Assembly: GCA_903926385.1 (NCBI GenBank)
Contig: CAIYIS010000052.1
Coordinates: forward strand, 1 to 64,000
Length of the DNA stretch: 64,000 bases
Direction: 5' to 3'
Source of the DNA: an uncultured Bacteroidota bacterium
GTDB taxonomy: Bacteria; Bacteroidota; Bacteroidia; 2-12-FULL-35-15
Shown: positions 52,587-61,406 of the stretch, one piece after another
How the letters are laid out: each line of letters begins with the position of its first letter
Numbering within the stretch: position 1 is the stretch's first letter
Translations under genes and position numbers: made by a program
Notes under the pieces: model-generated
Database searches by the model: none
What the model was told of the DNA's origin: nothing
Seen by the model: the letters and a program-made list of their open reading frames with translations, nothing else

Positions 52587-52608
52587 CCTCCACAAGGGTA
52601 GGAATTGA
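52577..52608. repeat. Degenerate REP-like element
   Basis: CCCCTCCTAACCTCCACAAG then GGTAGGAATTG: the left half matches the left arm of the element at 62011 (CCCTCCCGACCTCCCC), the right half is decayed. Confidence 0.45.
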
Positions 52609-52837
52609 AGTACTTTGCTTATGCTAGTGTTTTTCCTCCTGCAAAAGACAGTGATTCTAATTCAAAATCACCAACAAATATACTTTTATAATAAACAGCA
52701 AAACCAAAGAACTTCCTTTTAGAGGGAGCTTTATGTTTTTCAATTCCTTTCTTTCGCTTTTTCTCTTCTTTTGCAAGCAGAATAAGGAATTGAAGGGAAT
52801 TCTGGTTGTCAATAATCAGTGTTTGATACATGAACTT

Positions 52838-52942
52838 GAGTCTTTGTATAAAAGACGTGAATCTTTGTATATAAGAATTGACTCTTTGTATAAAAGATGT
52901 GGGTCTTTGTATAAGAGAAGTGAATCTTTGTATAAATCGCCC
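52838..52942. repeat. Array D: five 21-bp units
   Basis: Units start exactly at 52838, 52859, 52880, 52901 and 52922: GAGTCTTTGTATAAAAGACG, then the GAATCTTTGTATATAAGAAT, GACTCTTTGTATAAAAGATG, GGGTCTTTGTATAAGAGAAG and GAATCTTTGTATAAATCGCC variants (one further base each). The core CTTTGTATAAAG is dyad-symmetric. In one frame the array reads ESLYKRR-type heptads; the frame has no start or domain of its own. The rest of the gap from 52609 to 53144 shows nothing I can identify except the TrmH promoter box. Confidence 0.88.
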
Positions 52943-53144
52943 TAATAACTGATAAAATATTCTTGGTTTTCAGCTATTGGTCTTTCAGTAATCGATACAA
53001 CTAATTCACTACTTGACCTCCATCTTTGGTTACTAATAATGGAATTAGCTAGTGAAATCATAACTTGAATAAATAACGGCATACAATAGAGATACAGAAG
53101 AATGTGAATTAGTGGATAGGCCCTGCCTAATTAACCAAAACTAT

Positions 53145-53152
53145 TATCTTTG
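53145..53152 (+). promoter_or_regulatory. -7 box TATCTTTG of the trmH-like gene
   Basis: It fits TAnnTTTG. The frame's apparent start (TTG at 53150) lies inside the box, so it cannot be used. Confidence 0.6.
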
Positions 53153-53176
53153 CACCGCTTATCAAGACAATTTAAT

Positions 53177-53866
53177 TTGAAATCACAAAATCAGGAAGCT
53201 GAACTTATCCACTATCTTTCATCGTTTATTTCTGAAACCAGAAGGGCTAAATTTGACGAAGTACTAAAATACCGAACCCGCCATTTTACGTTGGTTTTGG
53301 AAGATTTATATCAACCCCACAATGCTTCTGCTGTGTTGAGGAGTTGTGATATTTTTGGAATTCAGGACATACATATTATTGAAAACAAAAACGCATACAC
53401 TGTAAACAAAGATATAGCTATGGGTTCGCCAAAATGGCTCAATTTGTATAAATACCGAAAGGAAGAAAACAATTCGCTTTCCTGTATAAATAATTTGAAA
53501 CAAAAAGGGTATCGCGTCATTGCTACTTCACCCAACGAACAAGTAACAACCATTGATGAATTACCTATTGATAAGCCACTCGCACTTTTTTTCGGAACAG
53601 AACTTACCGGCATATCGGAAACAGTGATGGAACATGCCGATGAATTTGTAAAAATACCTATGTATGGTTTTACAGAAAGCTTTAATATCTCGGTATCGGC
53701 TGCTCTCTGTATGCGTTCATTGATAGAAAGGCTTCATAAATCGGGAATAGACTGGCACTTGAGGGAATATGAAAAGTCGGAGCTTTTGCTAAAATGGCTT
53801 CGTAATAGTATTCGCAAAGTGGAAATGATAGAACGAGATTTTATGAGTAAGAAAAACGCAGGCTGA
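53177..53866 (+). CDS. TrmH/SpoU-family RNA methyltransferase
   Basis: From a TTG at 53177 the protein has about 229 residues of the SPOUT 2'-O-methyltransferase fold: motif 1 HNASAVLRSCDIFGIQDI, motif 2 LALFFGTELTGISETV and motif 3 FVKIPMYGFTESFNISVSAA. These match tRNA (Gm18) TrmH or rRNA TrmH-like enzymes; the substrate RNA is not certain. There is no ATG between the promoter box and the conserved region, so the start is non-canonical. Confidence 0.88.
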   Translation: MKSQNQEAELIHYLSSFISETRRAKFDEVLKYRTRHFTLVLEDLYQPHNASAVLRSCDIFGIQDIHIIENKNAYTVNKDIAMGSPKWLNLYKYRKEENNSLSCINNLKQKGYRVIATSPNEQVTTIDELPIDKPLALFFGTELTGISETVMEHADEFVKIPMYGFTESFNISVSAALCMRSLIERLHKSGIDWHLREYEKSELLLKWLRNSIRKVEMIERDFMSKKNAG

Positions 53867-53970
53867 TATATTTTTCAGAAGTTTCAGAAAGTTTATTTTT
53901 GTTATTATCTAAAATAAATGTACGTTTGCAATCGCAATTAAAATAAAACAAATAAATAAACAAATACATT

Positions 53971-54162
53971 ATGGGAAAAGGAGATAAAAAAAGCCGCAGA
54001 GGCAAAATAACAATGGGTTCGCACGGTGTGTCGAGACCAAGAAAAAAATCAACCGAAAAAGTTGCCCCTAAAGCAGCAGCAGCAGTTGATACTACTGAAA
54101 CTGCACCTAAAAAAGCAGCTCCTAAAAAAGCAGCTAAAAAGGCGGCTAAAAAAGCAGAATAA
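53971..54162 (+). CDS. 30S ribosomal protein Thx with Lys/Ala-rich tail
   Basis: The first 28 residues (MGKGDKKSRRGKITMGSHGV then SRPRKKST) are the small ribosomal protein Thx, which fills a pocket at the top of the 30S head. The usual protein is about 26-30 residues; here 35 more follow, made of APKKAAPKKAAKKAAKKAE-type repeats resembling histone H1-like tails. A frame on the other strand across this gene is a shadow. It lies between the trmH-like gene and a bidirectional terminator. Confidence 0.9.
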   Translation: MGKGDKKSRRGKITMGSHGVSRPRKKSTEKVAPKAAAAVDTTETAPKKAAPKKAAKKAAKKAE

Positions 54163-54179
54163 TTCGGTTTTAGAATCCC

Positions 54180-54217
54180 AACAAATCCCTTTGCATAATT
54201 ATGCAAAGGGATTTGTT
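54180..54217. terminator. Bidirectional terminator
   Basis: AACAAATCCCTTTGCATA and TATGCAAAGGGATTTGTT form a perfect 19-bp palindrome between the convergent thx gene and the tamB-like gene. The flanks are A/T-rich, so it should work in both directions. Confidence 0.8.
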
Positions 54218-54272
54218 ATGGTTTAAATTCTAAAAACGAAACTTTAAAAATTAATATTTTTCTGCATTGTTT

Positions 54273-57200
54273 TTAATTACCCGCTGCCGGGGCTTTTTGT
54301 TTTTTCGGTTTCACTGCATTCAGGTATCTTAAAAACAAATCACCTATAAAATCGAACTCTTCCCGATAAAATATTCCGACCCCTTGAGTATAGGGCCCAC
54401 TGGCATATTGGTTGTTATTATTGTCATTCGCTTTGTTAAATGCCTTCACACGCACCTTACCATCATTGGTTAATTTATATTCCACATTCACATCACCTAT
54501 AATGTTATTGGCATTTTGAGAATTTACATTTTGACTGTTGCTCACATTTCCGTCAATAGTTAGCTTGTCGTCAAACAACTGTGTGGAAAGAGCCAAACCT
54601 AATTCCTCTTTACTGATGGCATCTCCCGGACGATAATTAATTCCCACATCAAAATCTTTACTTACTTTACTAAGCATATTACTGAGTTGATTCGACAGCA
54701 ATTCGCTGCTGTTCGCTCCTGCTGCCGAACCCACAGTGGGGCCGTTTCCGGTATTGGATAGTTGATATGGTGTAACAAAACTATTTAGAATAAGTAATGA
54801 AAACACCTGTCGGTTTCTCTCAGCATCCGTGTTGATATAGCTTAACACCGTTTGGCGTTTATCAGCATCCACAGTAGGCATTCCGATTTCAAAATTGATT
54901 TCGGGTTGCAATAAATCACCCGTCATCAAAAGTTTTAAATCAACAGGTATTCTTTTTTTCATACTTACTGTTGAGTCTTCGGGAAAGAAAGGAATAAGTG
55001 ATGCACGGGCTTTGTAAACGGCTGACAAATTAAGGTCGGCTTTATATGGCACCCCGCTCCATCTTATGATTCCTCCTTTTTCGAGTTCAAATCGTTTGTT
55101 GATGATATTTTGTAATGTAAACAAGTAATCCCCGTTATCTACCACATAATCGCCAAACATTTTAAATTCGCCTTTAGAACTAATATTTAAATTAATGGTT
55201 CCGTATCCGCGGGCTTTAATAATGTCCCCTACCTGCTGATCAAAAATAAGCTGAATTTCCGCATCGGGCGTAACATCCAAATCAAAATCCAACGTCAGTC
55301 CTCCCAATTTTACATTGTATGAATCTTTAATTTTAATCACGCTGTCTTTTTTAACATAGGTTATAAAATTACTTTCACTTACCTCCGATTGCTTTGACAA
55401 TGGGATATAGAGCTTCGTTAATTCTGTTTTCGAAATAACATTTACTTTTTCTGTGCGATCACTGGGAGTTATTTTCTCTGTTTTAACATTTGCACTTATT
55501 TTTATGTTATCAACATATCCATAGAAATTCACGATTCCTGACACAAATGCTTTTCCATAATACATGCTGTTGTCGGCCTCGGTAGTGTTCAAGCACATAA
55601 ATTTATTTGCCTGAACATCGAAGTCAAGCTGGATGTTTTTAAAGTTATCGTGATAAAGTTTCCCTCTGACTTTGGCCGTATTTCCGTTTTCGTCATACAC
55701 TATCATATCTTCTACACCAAAGGAGTTATTATCAACAGTAATATTATGAGAAAACTTATATTTCGTGTTCAGATAATCTACCGTGATGTTTTGTGCATTA
55801 ACATTTACTACTCCTGATAATTCAGGTTTTTTTAGCGACCCTTTCACTTTTATATTTCCGGCAAAAAAACCTCTGAATCGAGAACAATATTGTTTCACAA
55901 ATGGCTCGAACAATTGCATTTTAAGTGCCTCCATACTCACGTCCATATCAATATTGTTTTCTTCCTTCTTAGGATAATAATTTCCGGAAAAAACGATATT
56001 CGGAACAATTCCCAATGTAAAGTTTCCGTTTAATTTCAGTGCTTCGGTGGCATTGTCCCAGCTACTTATTACCTTTCCATCACCCAATTCGTTTTCATTA
56101 ATATAAACCGACTTGAATGTATTATCGCTTGAGAATACCAGGCCATGATAAAAATCCGTTATAGTCGATTCTCCATCTATTGTGCCTTTCAGCGATAAGT
56201 TCTTTTCTTTTGTAAACAAATTCAGATTAGCCAAACTAAAATTAGTAAGCATCAGTTTAAGCGCATCGGCCTTGTTTTGCGACAATGCTCCATTAAGCGA
56301 AAACGATTGCATACCGTGTTCGAATGTGATTGAATTTACATTTACATAATTCGAATCGATTAGTATCTGATTGTCCTTATCAATTGTCCAGGCTGAATCT
56401 GAAACAACAAAAACAGAAGGCAGAATTTTAAATTTAATAACCCTATTGGGATTTATGTATACAAACGACTTGATATCTCCCTTATATTGATTTTGAGTTT
56501 TGTTGTCCCATGTTAATGCAATGTTTATGCTGTCTGCACGTGTTTGAGAAGAGAAATGAAAATCGGTTAACCAACTGCTGTCTGTGGTGTAAAGCCTTTT
56601 GCATCCAGTTTTGAAATCCATAATTCCATTTGTTTGCAAGTCGATATACCAGTCTTTTAATTCAATTCCCTTTATAATTAATTTGTCTGAATTTCCTTTT
56701 AACACTAATTGATTGGAGTTAGAATTAAACTTGCCTTTCAATTCAGATTTGGGAGCAATTTTTATGTCAGGCAAAAACAATCGTGATACCGCATCTGTTT
56801 TTTTGAATAAAAAGGAGTATTCAAAATTCTGAGGTGTGATGGCTTTAGCTTTCACTGTGCTGTTGAAATAGGAAGGAAGATAGTTGGTCATTAACTTTTC
56901 CAACGTAAGCGGAAGTTCGAGTACTTTAAACGTTCCGTTAATTTTAGCATTTAAAAAATCCGAATTAAGGGTGATTGATTTTTGTCCGTTCTCCTCAGCC
57001 GACACAAGATTAAACACCGAAACTTTATACGTTTCTTTTCCCTTCTTGTAAACTGTATTATCCAGATTAATTTGTCCCAGTAAATTGTCAATATTATTTC
57101 CGGTTACGTCCACAATTATCTGAGATGATAAATTAGATTTGGCAGTAGTATTGATAAAATGTAGTGCACCTAAATCAGCATTGTTTAAAGTAGCTACGAA

Positions 57201-58706
57201 ATCAAGATGTGGTAACTTGTGCGTAAAATCAACTCCTCCCAAAAAGTCAAGGTCGATATTTTCATCCGACACATTCAATTTTCCTTTAAAGATTTTATCG
57301 GCTATTTTACCTTCAATCGCTATGTTTTTATAACTGTAGTTGTTTAAATCTATACTGTTAATTGTTCCTGTAAGTTTAGCTGCCACATCATTCAAGGTTA
57401 ATCCCGAACCATCCACATTTACATCCATGGTAACTGTTCCCAGTTTACTCACGTTAAAAAATTTCCCAAAATCAAATGCCTGTGTTTTTAATTTACCTTG
57501 ATAAAACTCTTTGTTTTTGGCAATGTCATGCCTTACGGATAAGTCGGATGAAAGATTACCTAGTGCAGAAGTAAAATCACCATAAGCATAAAAATCGTTA
57601 TACAAACCTGTAAACGTTCCTTTGAACTTCATGTTGCCAAGCTTTGCGACAGCAATGGGTACATCCAAAGTTTTGTGAGATAAAAATGGAGGAATTGGTA
57701 TTTCCCTTAAATCACCATAGTTGGTACTAATGTTTTTTGCGTTGAGATAAATTACTGTTTCGTCAATATGAGGTAAACCGGTTAGAGCAAAATCACCATT
57801 AAATCGTGTAAAACCTCCAAGGTAAATATCCATATCTTTTCCTCGCAGGTCGCTAACGGTTCCGCTCACTTTTCCCGAAACGATTAATTTTTTACTGATA
57901 CCTTTTAATCCTGAAGCAAAGTAAGCAATATCCGACATTTCGACTTTTGAATGGTCGAAATTGGCAATCATCTTTACTTTGGTTACATAATCATTGAAGT
58001 CTCGATAATGGCTGTATTTAAAGGTTAAATCAGTTGATATTTGACTGTCTGGGGTTTTAATCGAAAGCTCATCCAGTTGAATGCCACTTGAACTTACCAT
58101 TACATAACTGTTCAAGTTGTTTAAGATAAATCCGGATTTCTCCATAGCTGACAGGTAGGCAATAGTACCGAAGATAGTGTCCTTATTAAATTTAACATCA
58201 TTTATCTGCGTATTGATATCATGACAATTCAAATCGACAAAATCTATTCCTGTAGTGATTATCGTATCATGCTCGTTGCGATAGGTAAATGCCGAATTAA
58301 CCAATGTTACTCCACGAACCTTTATATCCCAGGGAGCTGAAGGCGTTGTTGTGGTATCTTTTGATTTAAATGAGTCGATAATAAATTGCAGGTTGAGGTC
58401 ATCATCAGAGAGGTACTTTATTAATTTTGTATTACTTTTGAGTAGCACCACATCGTTGATATGAAGTATGTGTTGTTTAAAATCTAATTCACCAATACCA
58501 ACATTAATCTTCTTGGCATAAAGCAATGTGTCTTTGTGCAGGTCTTGAATGTAGACATCTTCCAGCACCACTTTTTTGAAAAACTGGATATCCAAACCTC
58601 CAATCTCCACTTTTGTGTTCCATTTATTCGATAGATACGCAGCAGCCTTGTGCCCCAGAAAGGTTTGCACAGCCTGCACCTGAATAAACACAAACGCAAG
58701 TATCAA
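54273..58706 (-). CDS. TamB-like translocation/assembly module protein
   Basis: This 1477-residue protein is almost entirely repeating beta-strands of the AsmA/TamB superfamily. It has an N-terminal hydrophobic anchor (LAFVFIQVQAVQTFLGHKAA), the early block TKVEIGGLDIQFFKKVVLED, and the C-terminal TamB/DUF490 domain (about 1100-1440, KIKDSYNVKLGGLTLDFDLD, DIKARGYGTINLNISSKGEF, FEIGMPTVDADKRQTVLSYI). TamB bridges the periplasm and helps move lipids or outer-membrane proteins. The TTG at 58706 cuts the anchor short; 27 open codons upstream encode a perfect basic and hydrophobic start (IKKLGKILFRILSTLIFLL) with no ATG, GTG or TTG. An ATT at 58760 is a possible rare start. Confidence 0.85.
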   Translation of the reverse strand: MILAFVFIQVQAVQTFLGHKAAAYLSNKWNTKVEIGGLDIQFFKKVVLEDVYIQDLHKDTLLYAKKINVGIGELDFKQHILHINDVVLLKSNTKLIKYLSDDDLNLQFIIDSFKSKDTTTTPSAPWDIKVRGVTLVNSAFTYRNEHDTIITTGIDFVDLNCHDINTQINDVKFNKDTIFGTIAYLSAMEKSGFILNNLNSYVMVSSSGIQLDELSIKTPDSQISTDLTFKYSHYRDFNDYVTKVKMIANFDHSKVEMSDIAYFASGLKGISKKLIVSGKVSGTVSDLRGKDMDIYLGGFTRFNGDFALTGLPHIDETVIYLNAKNISTNYGDLREIPIPPFLSHKTLDVPIAVAKLGNMKFKGTFTGLYNDFYAYGDFTSALGNLSSDLSVRHDIAKNKEFYQGKLKTQAFDFGKFFNVSKLGTVTMDVNVDGSGLTLNDVAAKLTGTINSIDLNNYSYKNIAIEGKIADKIFKGKLNVSDENIDLDFLGGVDFTHKLPHLDFVATLNNADLGALHFINTTAKSNLSSQIIVDVTGNNIDNLLGQINLDNTVYKKGKETYKVSVFNLVSAEENGQKSITLNSDFLNAKINGTFKVLELPLTLEKLMTNYLPSYFNSTVKAKAITPQNFEYSFLFKKTDAVSRLFLPDIKIAPKSELKGKFNSNSNQLVLKGNSDKLIIKGIELKDWYIDLQTNGIMDFKTGCKRLYTTDSSWLTDFHFSSQTRADSINIALTWDNKTQNQYKGDIKSFVYINPNRVIKFKILPSVFVVSDSAWTIDKDNQILIDSNYVNVNSITFEHGMQSFSLNGALSQNKADALKLMLTNFSLANLNLFTKEKNLSLKGTIDGESTITDFYHGLVFSSDNTFKSVYINENELGDGKVISSWDNATEALKLNGNFTLGIVPNIVFSGNYYPKKEENNIDMDVSMEALKMQLFEPFVKQYCSRFRGFFAGNIKVKGSLKKPELSGVVNVNAQNITVDYLNTKYKFSHNITVDNNSFGVEDMIVYDENGNTAKVRGKLYHDNFKNIQLDFDVQANKFMCLNTTEADNSMYYGKAFVSGIVNFYGYVDNIKISANVKTEKITPSDRTEKVNVISKTELTKLYIPLSKQSEVSESNFITYVKKDSVIKIKDSYNVKLGGLTLDFDLDVTPDAEIQLIFDQQVGDIIKARGYGTINLNISSKGEFKMFGDYVVDNGDYLFTLQNIINKRFELEKGGIIRWSGVPYKADLNLSAVYKARASLIPFFPEDSTVSMKKRIPVDLKLLMTGDLLQPEINFEIGMPTVDADKRQTVLSYINTDAERNRQVFSLLILNSFVTPYQLSNTGNGPTVGSAAGANSSELLSNQLSNMLSKVSKDFDVGINYRPGDAISKEELGLALSTQLFDDKLTIDGNVSNSQNVNSQNANNIIGDVNVEYKLTNDGKVRVKAFNKANDNNNNQYASGPYTQGVGIFYREEFDFIGDLFLRYLNAVKPKKQKAPAAGN

Positions 58707-58807
58707 CAGAAAAATGAGTGTTGATAAAATCCGAAATAATATTTTACCGAGTTTTTTAATAACTTTGAGCCTTCTAGTCCGTCTTAATCAGGGCAAATGT
58801 ACTAAAT

Positions 58808-59830
58808 ATGAACAAACCCAACATCATTCTTGGCATTGAATCATCTTGCGATGACACAGCAGCCGCTGTGATACAAGATGGCAAATTGCTTGCCAGCATT
58901 GTAGCCGGTCAGGAGGTGCACCGACAATATGGAGGTGTGGTACCTGAATTAGCTTCGCGTGCGCATCAGCAAAATATTATTCCTGTGGTGCATCAAGCCA
59001 TAGCCAAAGCCGGAATTAGAAAAGAGGACATTTCCGCCATTGCATTTACACGAGGGCCGGGATTAATGGGCTCTCTTTTGGTTGGTGCTTCTTTCGCTAA
59101 AGCTTTTGCCATGGGGCTCAACATTCCTTTGATAGAAGTAAACCACATGCAGGCACATATACTTGCACATTTTATTGAGGATAGCAGTAGTTTTAAATCT
59201 CCATCGTTTCCTTTTCTTTGCCTTACTGTTTCGGGAGGCCACACTCAGATAGTACTAGTTAAGGACTATTTTGACATGACTGTATTGGGCGAAACCATTG
59301 ACGATGCAGCAGGTGAAGCTTTTGATAAAGCTGCAAAAATATTGAACCTTCCTTATCCGGGTGGACCAATTATCGATAAATACGCTGCTTCGGGAAATCC
59401 TTTGAAATTCAAATTTACCAAACCTCAGATTCCCGATTTGAACTTTAGTTTCAGTGGACTCAAAACAGGTTTCATGAATTTTATTAATAATGAAAGTAGT
59501 AAAAATCCTGAATTTGTTACTGAAAACTTGTGCGATATTGCTGCCTCGATACAACACACCATAATTGAAATTTTGATGAGTAAGCTTAAAACAGCAGCTC
59601 TTCAACACAACATTAATCAAATTGCTATTGCAGGTGGTGTGTCGGCCAATAGCGGACTACGAAAGGCGTTACTCGATAACGAAGAACTATTGGGATGGAT
59701 TGTGTTTATCCCCAAGTTTGAATATTGCACAGATAATGCTGCCATGATAGCCATTACAGGGTATTTCAAATTTCTTAAAAAAGAGTTTACTTCACAGGTT
59801 ACAACTCCGATGGCCAGATATTCTTTATAA
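58808..59830 (+). CDS. tsaD: tRNA N6-adenosine threonylcarbamoyltransferase TsaD
   Basis: The 340-residue ASKHA ATPase carries GIESSCDDTAAAVIQDGKLL at the N-terminus, the metal-binding histidine pair in NHMQAHILAH, SGGHTQIVLVKD, the ETIDDAAGEAFDKAAK block and the C-terminal IAGGVSANSGLRK. With TsaB and TsaE it transfers the threonylcarbamoyl group from TC-AMP to A37 of ANN-decoding tRNAs. The start at 58808 leaves about 20-50 bp to the divergent tamB-like gene, so their promoters overlap. Confidence 0.97.
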   Translation: MNKPNIILGIESSCDDTAAAVIQDGKLLASIVAGQEVHRQYGGVVPELASRAHQQNIIPVVHQAIAKAGIRKEDISAIAFTRGPGLMGSLLVGASFAKAFAMGLNIPLIEVNHMQAHILAHFIEDSSSFKSPSFPFLCLTVSGGHTQIVLVKDYFDMTVLGETIDDAAGEAFDKAAKILNLPYPGGPIIDKYAASGNPLKFKFTKPQIPDLNFSFSGLKTGFMNFINNESSKNPEFVTENLCDIAASIQHTIIEILMSKLKTAALQHNINQIAIAGGVSANSGLRKALLDNEELLGWIVFIPKFEYCTDNAAMIAITGYFKFLKKEFTSQVTTPMARYSL

Positions 59831-59891
59831 TGAATAACCATTGTCTTTTTATAGCCCCTTCATGTTAATTCTGAAAACGACAACGAAGACA

Positions 59892-60608
59892 ATGCGTTTA
59901 CTGAAATTTATCATTTCAGTTGTGCTTGTTTGTATTCTTTTTACAGCAAATGCATTTTGCCCATCGGATACAGTAAGATTAAAACCAATAAAATCCAATC
60001 CGCTCAAAAAACGCATTTATGATGCTCCAATGGTAATAAAAACAAGTCCCACGGCATTTCTGAACGGTGGTACTTTTCCTTTTACGGCAGAATATCGTTT
60101 GATGGCCGAAATACCGACAGGGCGAACACAGTCGGAACAATTTGGTGTGTCATGGCTTGGAAAAAGTGTGTTCCTGATGATGCTCGAAGATTCTGCTCAT
60201 TTTAATTCGAACGAAAAATACAAAGTGCAGGGGTGGAAGGTACAGTATGCGCATAAAATTTATTTAATACCTAAAAGAAAGTACGCTCCGTCCGGCTTTT
60301 ATTTCGGACCATTGGTTCAATACTCTCAAACCCGGGTTTACGAAGGTTTAAAGCGCTATTACTCTAAAACGTATTACGATTTTCATAACTTTAATATCAA
60401 CCTCATTGTTGGTTTGCAAGCTGCCAAAAAGAAAAGACTTACGTTTGATATGTATGCCGGATTGGGCTACAAAAAAAACACCTTGTACTATCATGCCACA
60501 ACATACCGTTATGGAAAAATAGATCCTAAAAACCAATGGTGGTATATATCGCCTTATAAATGGCCATTAAGTGTTGTATGCGGAATAAACATTGGATACG
60601 GGTTTTAA
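59892..60608 (+). CDS. Hypothetical outer-membrane barrel protein
   Basis: From the ATG at 59892 (MRLLKFIISVVLVCILFTAN) there is a signal peptide and about 238 residues with alternating aromatic strands (SGFYFGPLVQYSQTRVYEGL; INLIVGLQAAKKKRLTFDMY; YISPYKWPLSVVCGINIGYG), compatible with an eight-stranded outer-membrane barrel like the DUF3575 group. I do not recognise the exact family. The longer frame's first 17 codons are outside the signal sequence. The M24 peptidase gene follows after 32 bp. Confidence 0.72.
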   Translation: MRLLKFIISVVLVCILFTANAFCPSDTVRLKPIKSNPLKKRIYDAPMVIKTSPTAFLNGGTFPFTAEYRLMAEIPTGRTQSEQFGVSWLGKSVFLMMLEDSAHFNSNEKYKVQGWKVQYAHKIYLIPKRKYAPSGFYFGPLVQYSQTRVYEGLKRYYSKTYYDFHNFNINLIVGLQAAKKKRLTFDMYAGLGYKKNTLYYHATTYRYGKIDPKNQWWYISPYKWPLSVVCGINIGYGF

Positions 60609-60640
60609 AATAGAATAACTTATTTTCAATTTCGATACGA

Positions 60641-61318
60641 ATGAACCAAACATTACTTAACCTTACGGAGGCCGAAAAGAAAGCGGCTATTCTGTTTCAA
60701 ACCATAGAAGAAAGAGGAATAGTGCAGGCTGGCAAAAGCGAACACGAACTCAATACTGCTGTATTTAATTTAGCATTCGAACTCTTTGGTATTCGAAAAT
60801 ACTGGCATAAGCGAATAGTGAGAGCAGGGAAAAATACTTTGTTTCCTTATCGCGAAAATCCTCCTGATTTAATTTTACAGACAGATGATATTGTGTTTTT
60901 CGATTTCGGTCCGGTTTTCGAAGACTGGGAAGCCGACATTGGTCGTACTTATGTGTTGGGAAGTGATGCTAAAAAAATTAAACTTAAGAACGATATCGAA
61001 AAAGCCTGGGCTGAAGGAAGGGAGTTTTATTTTCAAAACAAAAATAATATCACCGGTGCTCAGTTGTATCAGTTCGCCTGCCAATCGGCTTTACGTTATG
61101 GCTGGCAATATGGCAATAACCACTGTGGACACCTTATCGGTAATTTTCCTCACGAAGAAATAGTGGGCGAAGAAACCATCAATTACATTCATCCAGACAA
61201 TCACACCTTAATGAGTGATAAAGATAAAAACGGAAACGAACGCTTTTGGATTTATGAAATTCATTTTGTTGACACCGAACTTCAGATTGGTGGCTTTTTC
61301 GAACAGATGTTGTTTTAA
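60641..61318 (+). CDS. M24-family metallopeptidase
   Basis: This 225-residue protein has the pita-bread fold of the methionine/prolidase aminopeptidase family. The five metal ligands are visible: D and D in FFDFGPVFEDWEADIGRTYV, H in NNHCGHLIGNFP, and E in WIYEIHFVDTELQIGGFFEQ and its C-terminal neighbour. It lacks the N-terminal domain of Xaa-Pro aminopeptidases, so it is a short form; the peptide substrate is unknown. Confidence 0.85.
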   Translation: MNQTLLNLTEAEKKAAILFQTIEERGIVQAGKSEHELNTAVFNLAFELFGIRKYWHKRIVRAGKNTLFPYRENPPDLILQTDDIVFFDFGPVFEDWEADIGRTYVLGSDAKKIKLKNDIEKAWAEGREFYFQNKNNITGAQLYQFACQSALRYGWQYGNNHCGHLIGNFPHEEIVGEETINYIHPDNHTLMSDKDKNGNERFWIYEIHFVDTELQIGGFFEQMLF

Positions 61319-61406
61319 TCGGGTAATGAGTTGAGAGAACTGAGATTGGCGATGGAGGTGAATTTATTCCTCAAAAGAAATAATCCTGTTACAAATCCAT
61401 TTTTCT

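Noticed and set aside
53841-54206. Ala-rich frame on the strand opposite thx
   Set aside because: It is the complement of the Lys/Ala repeat codons of Thx.
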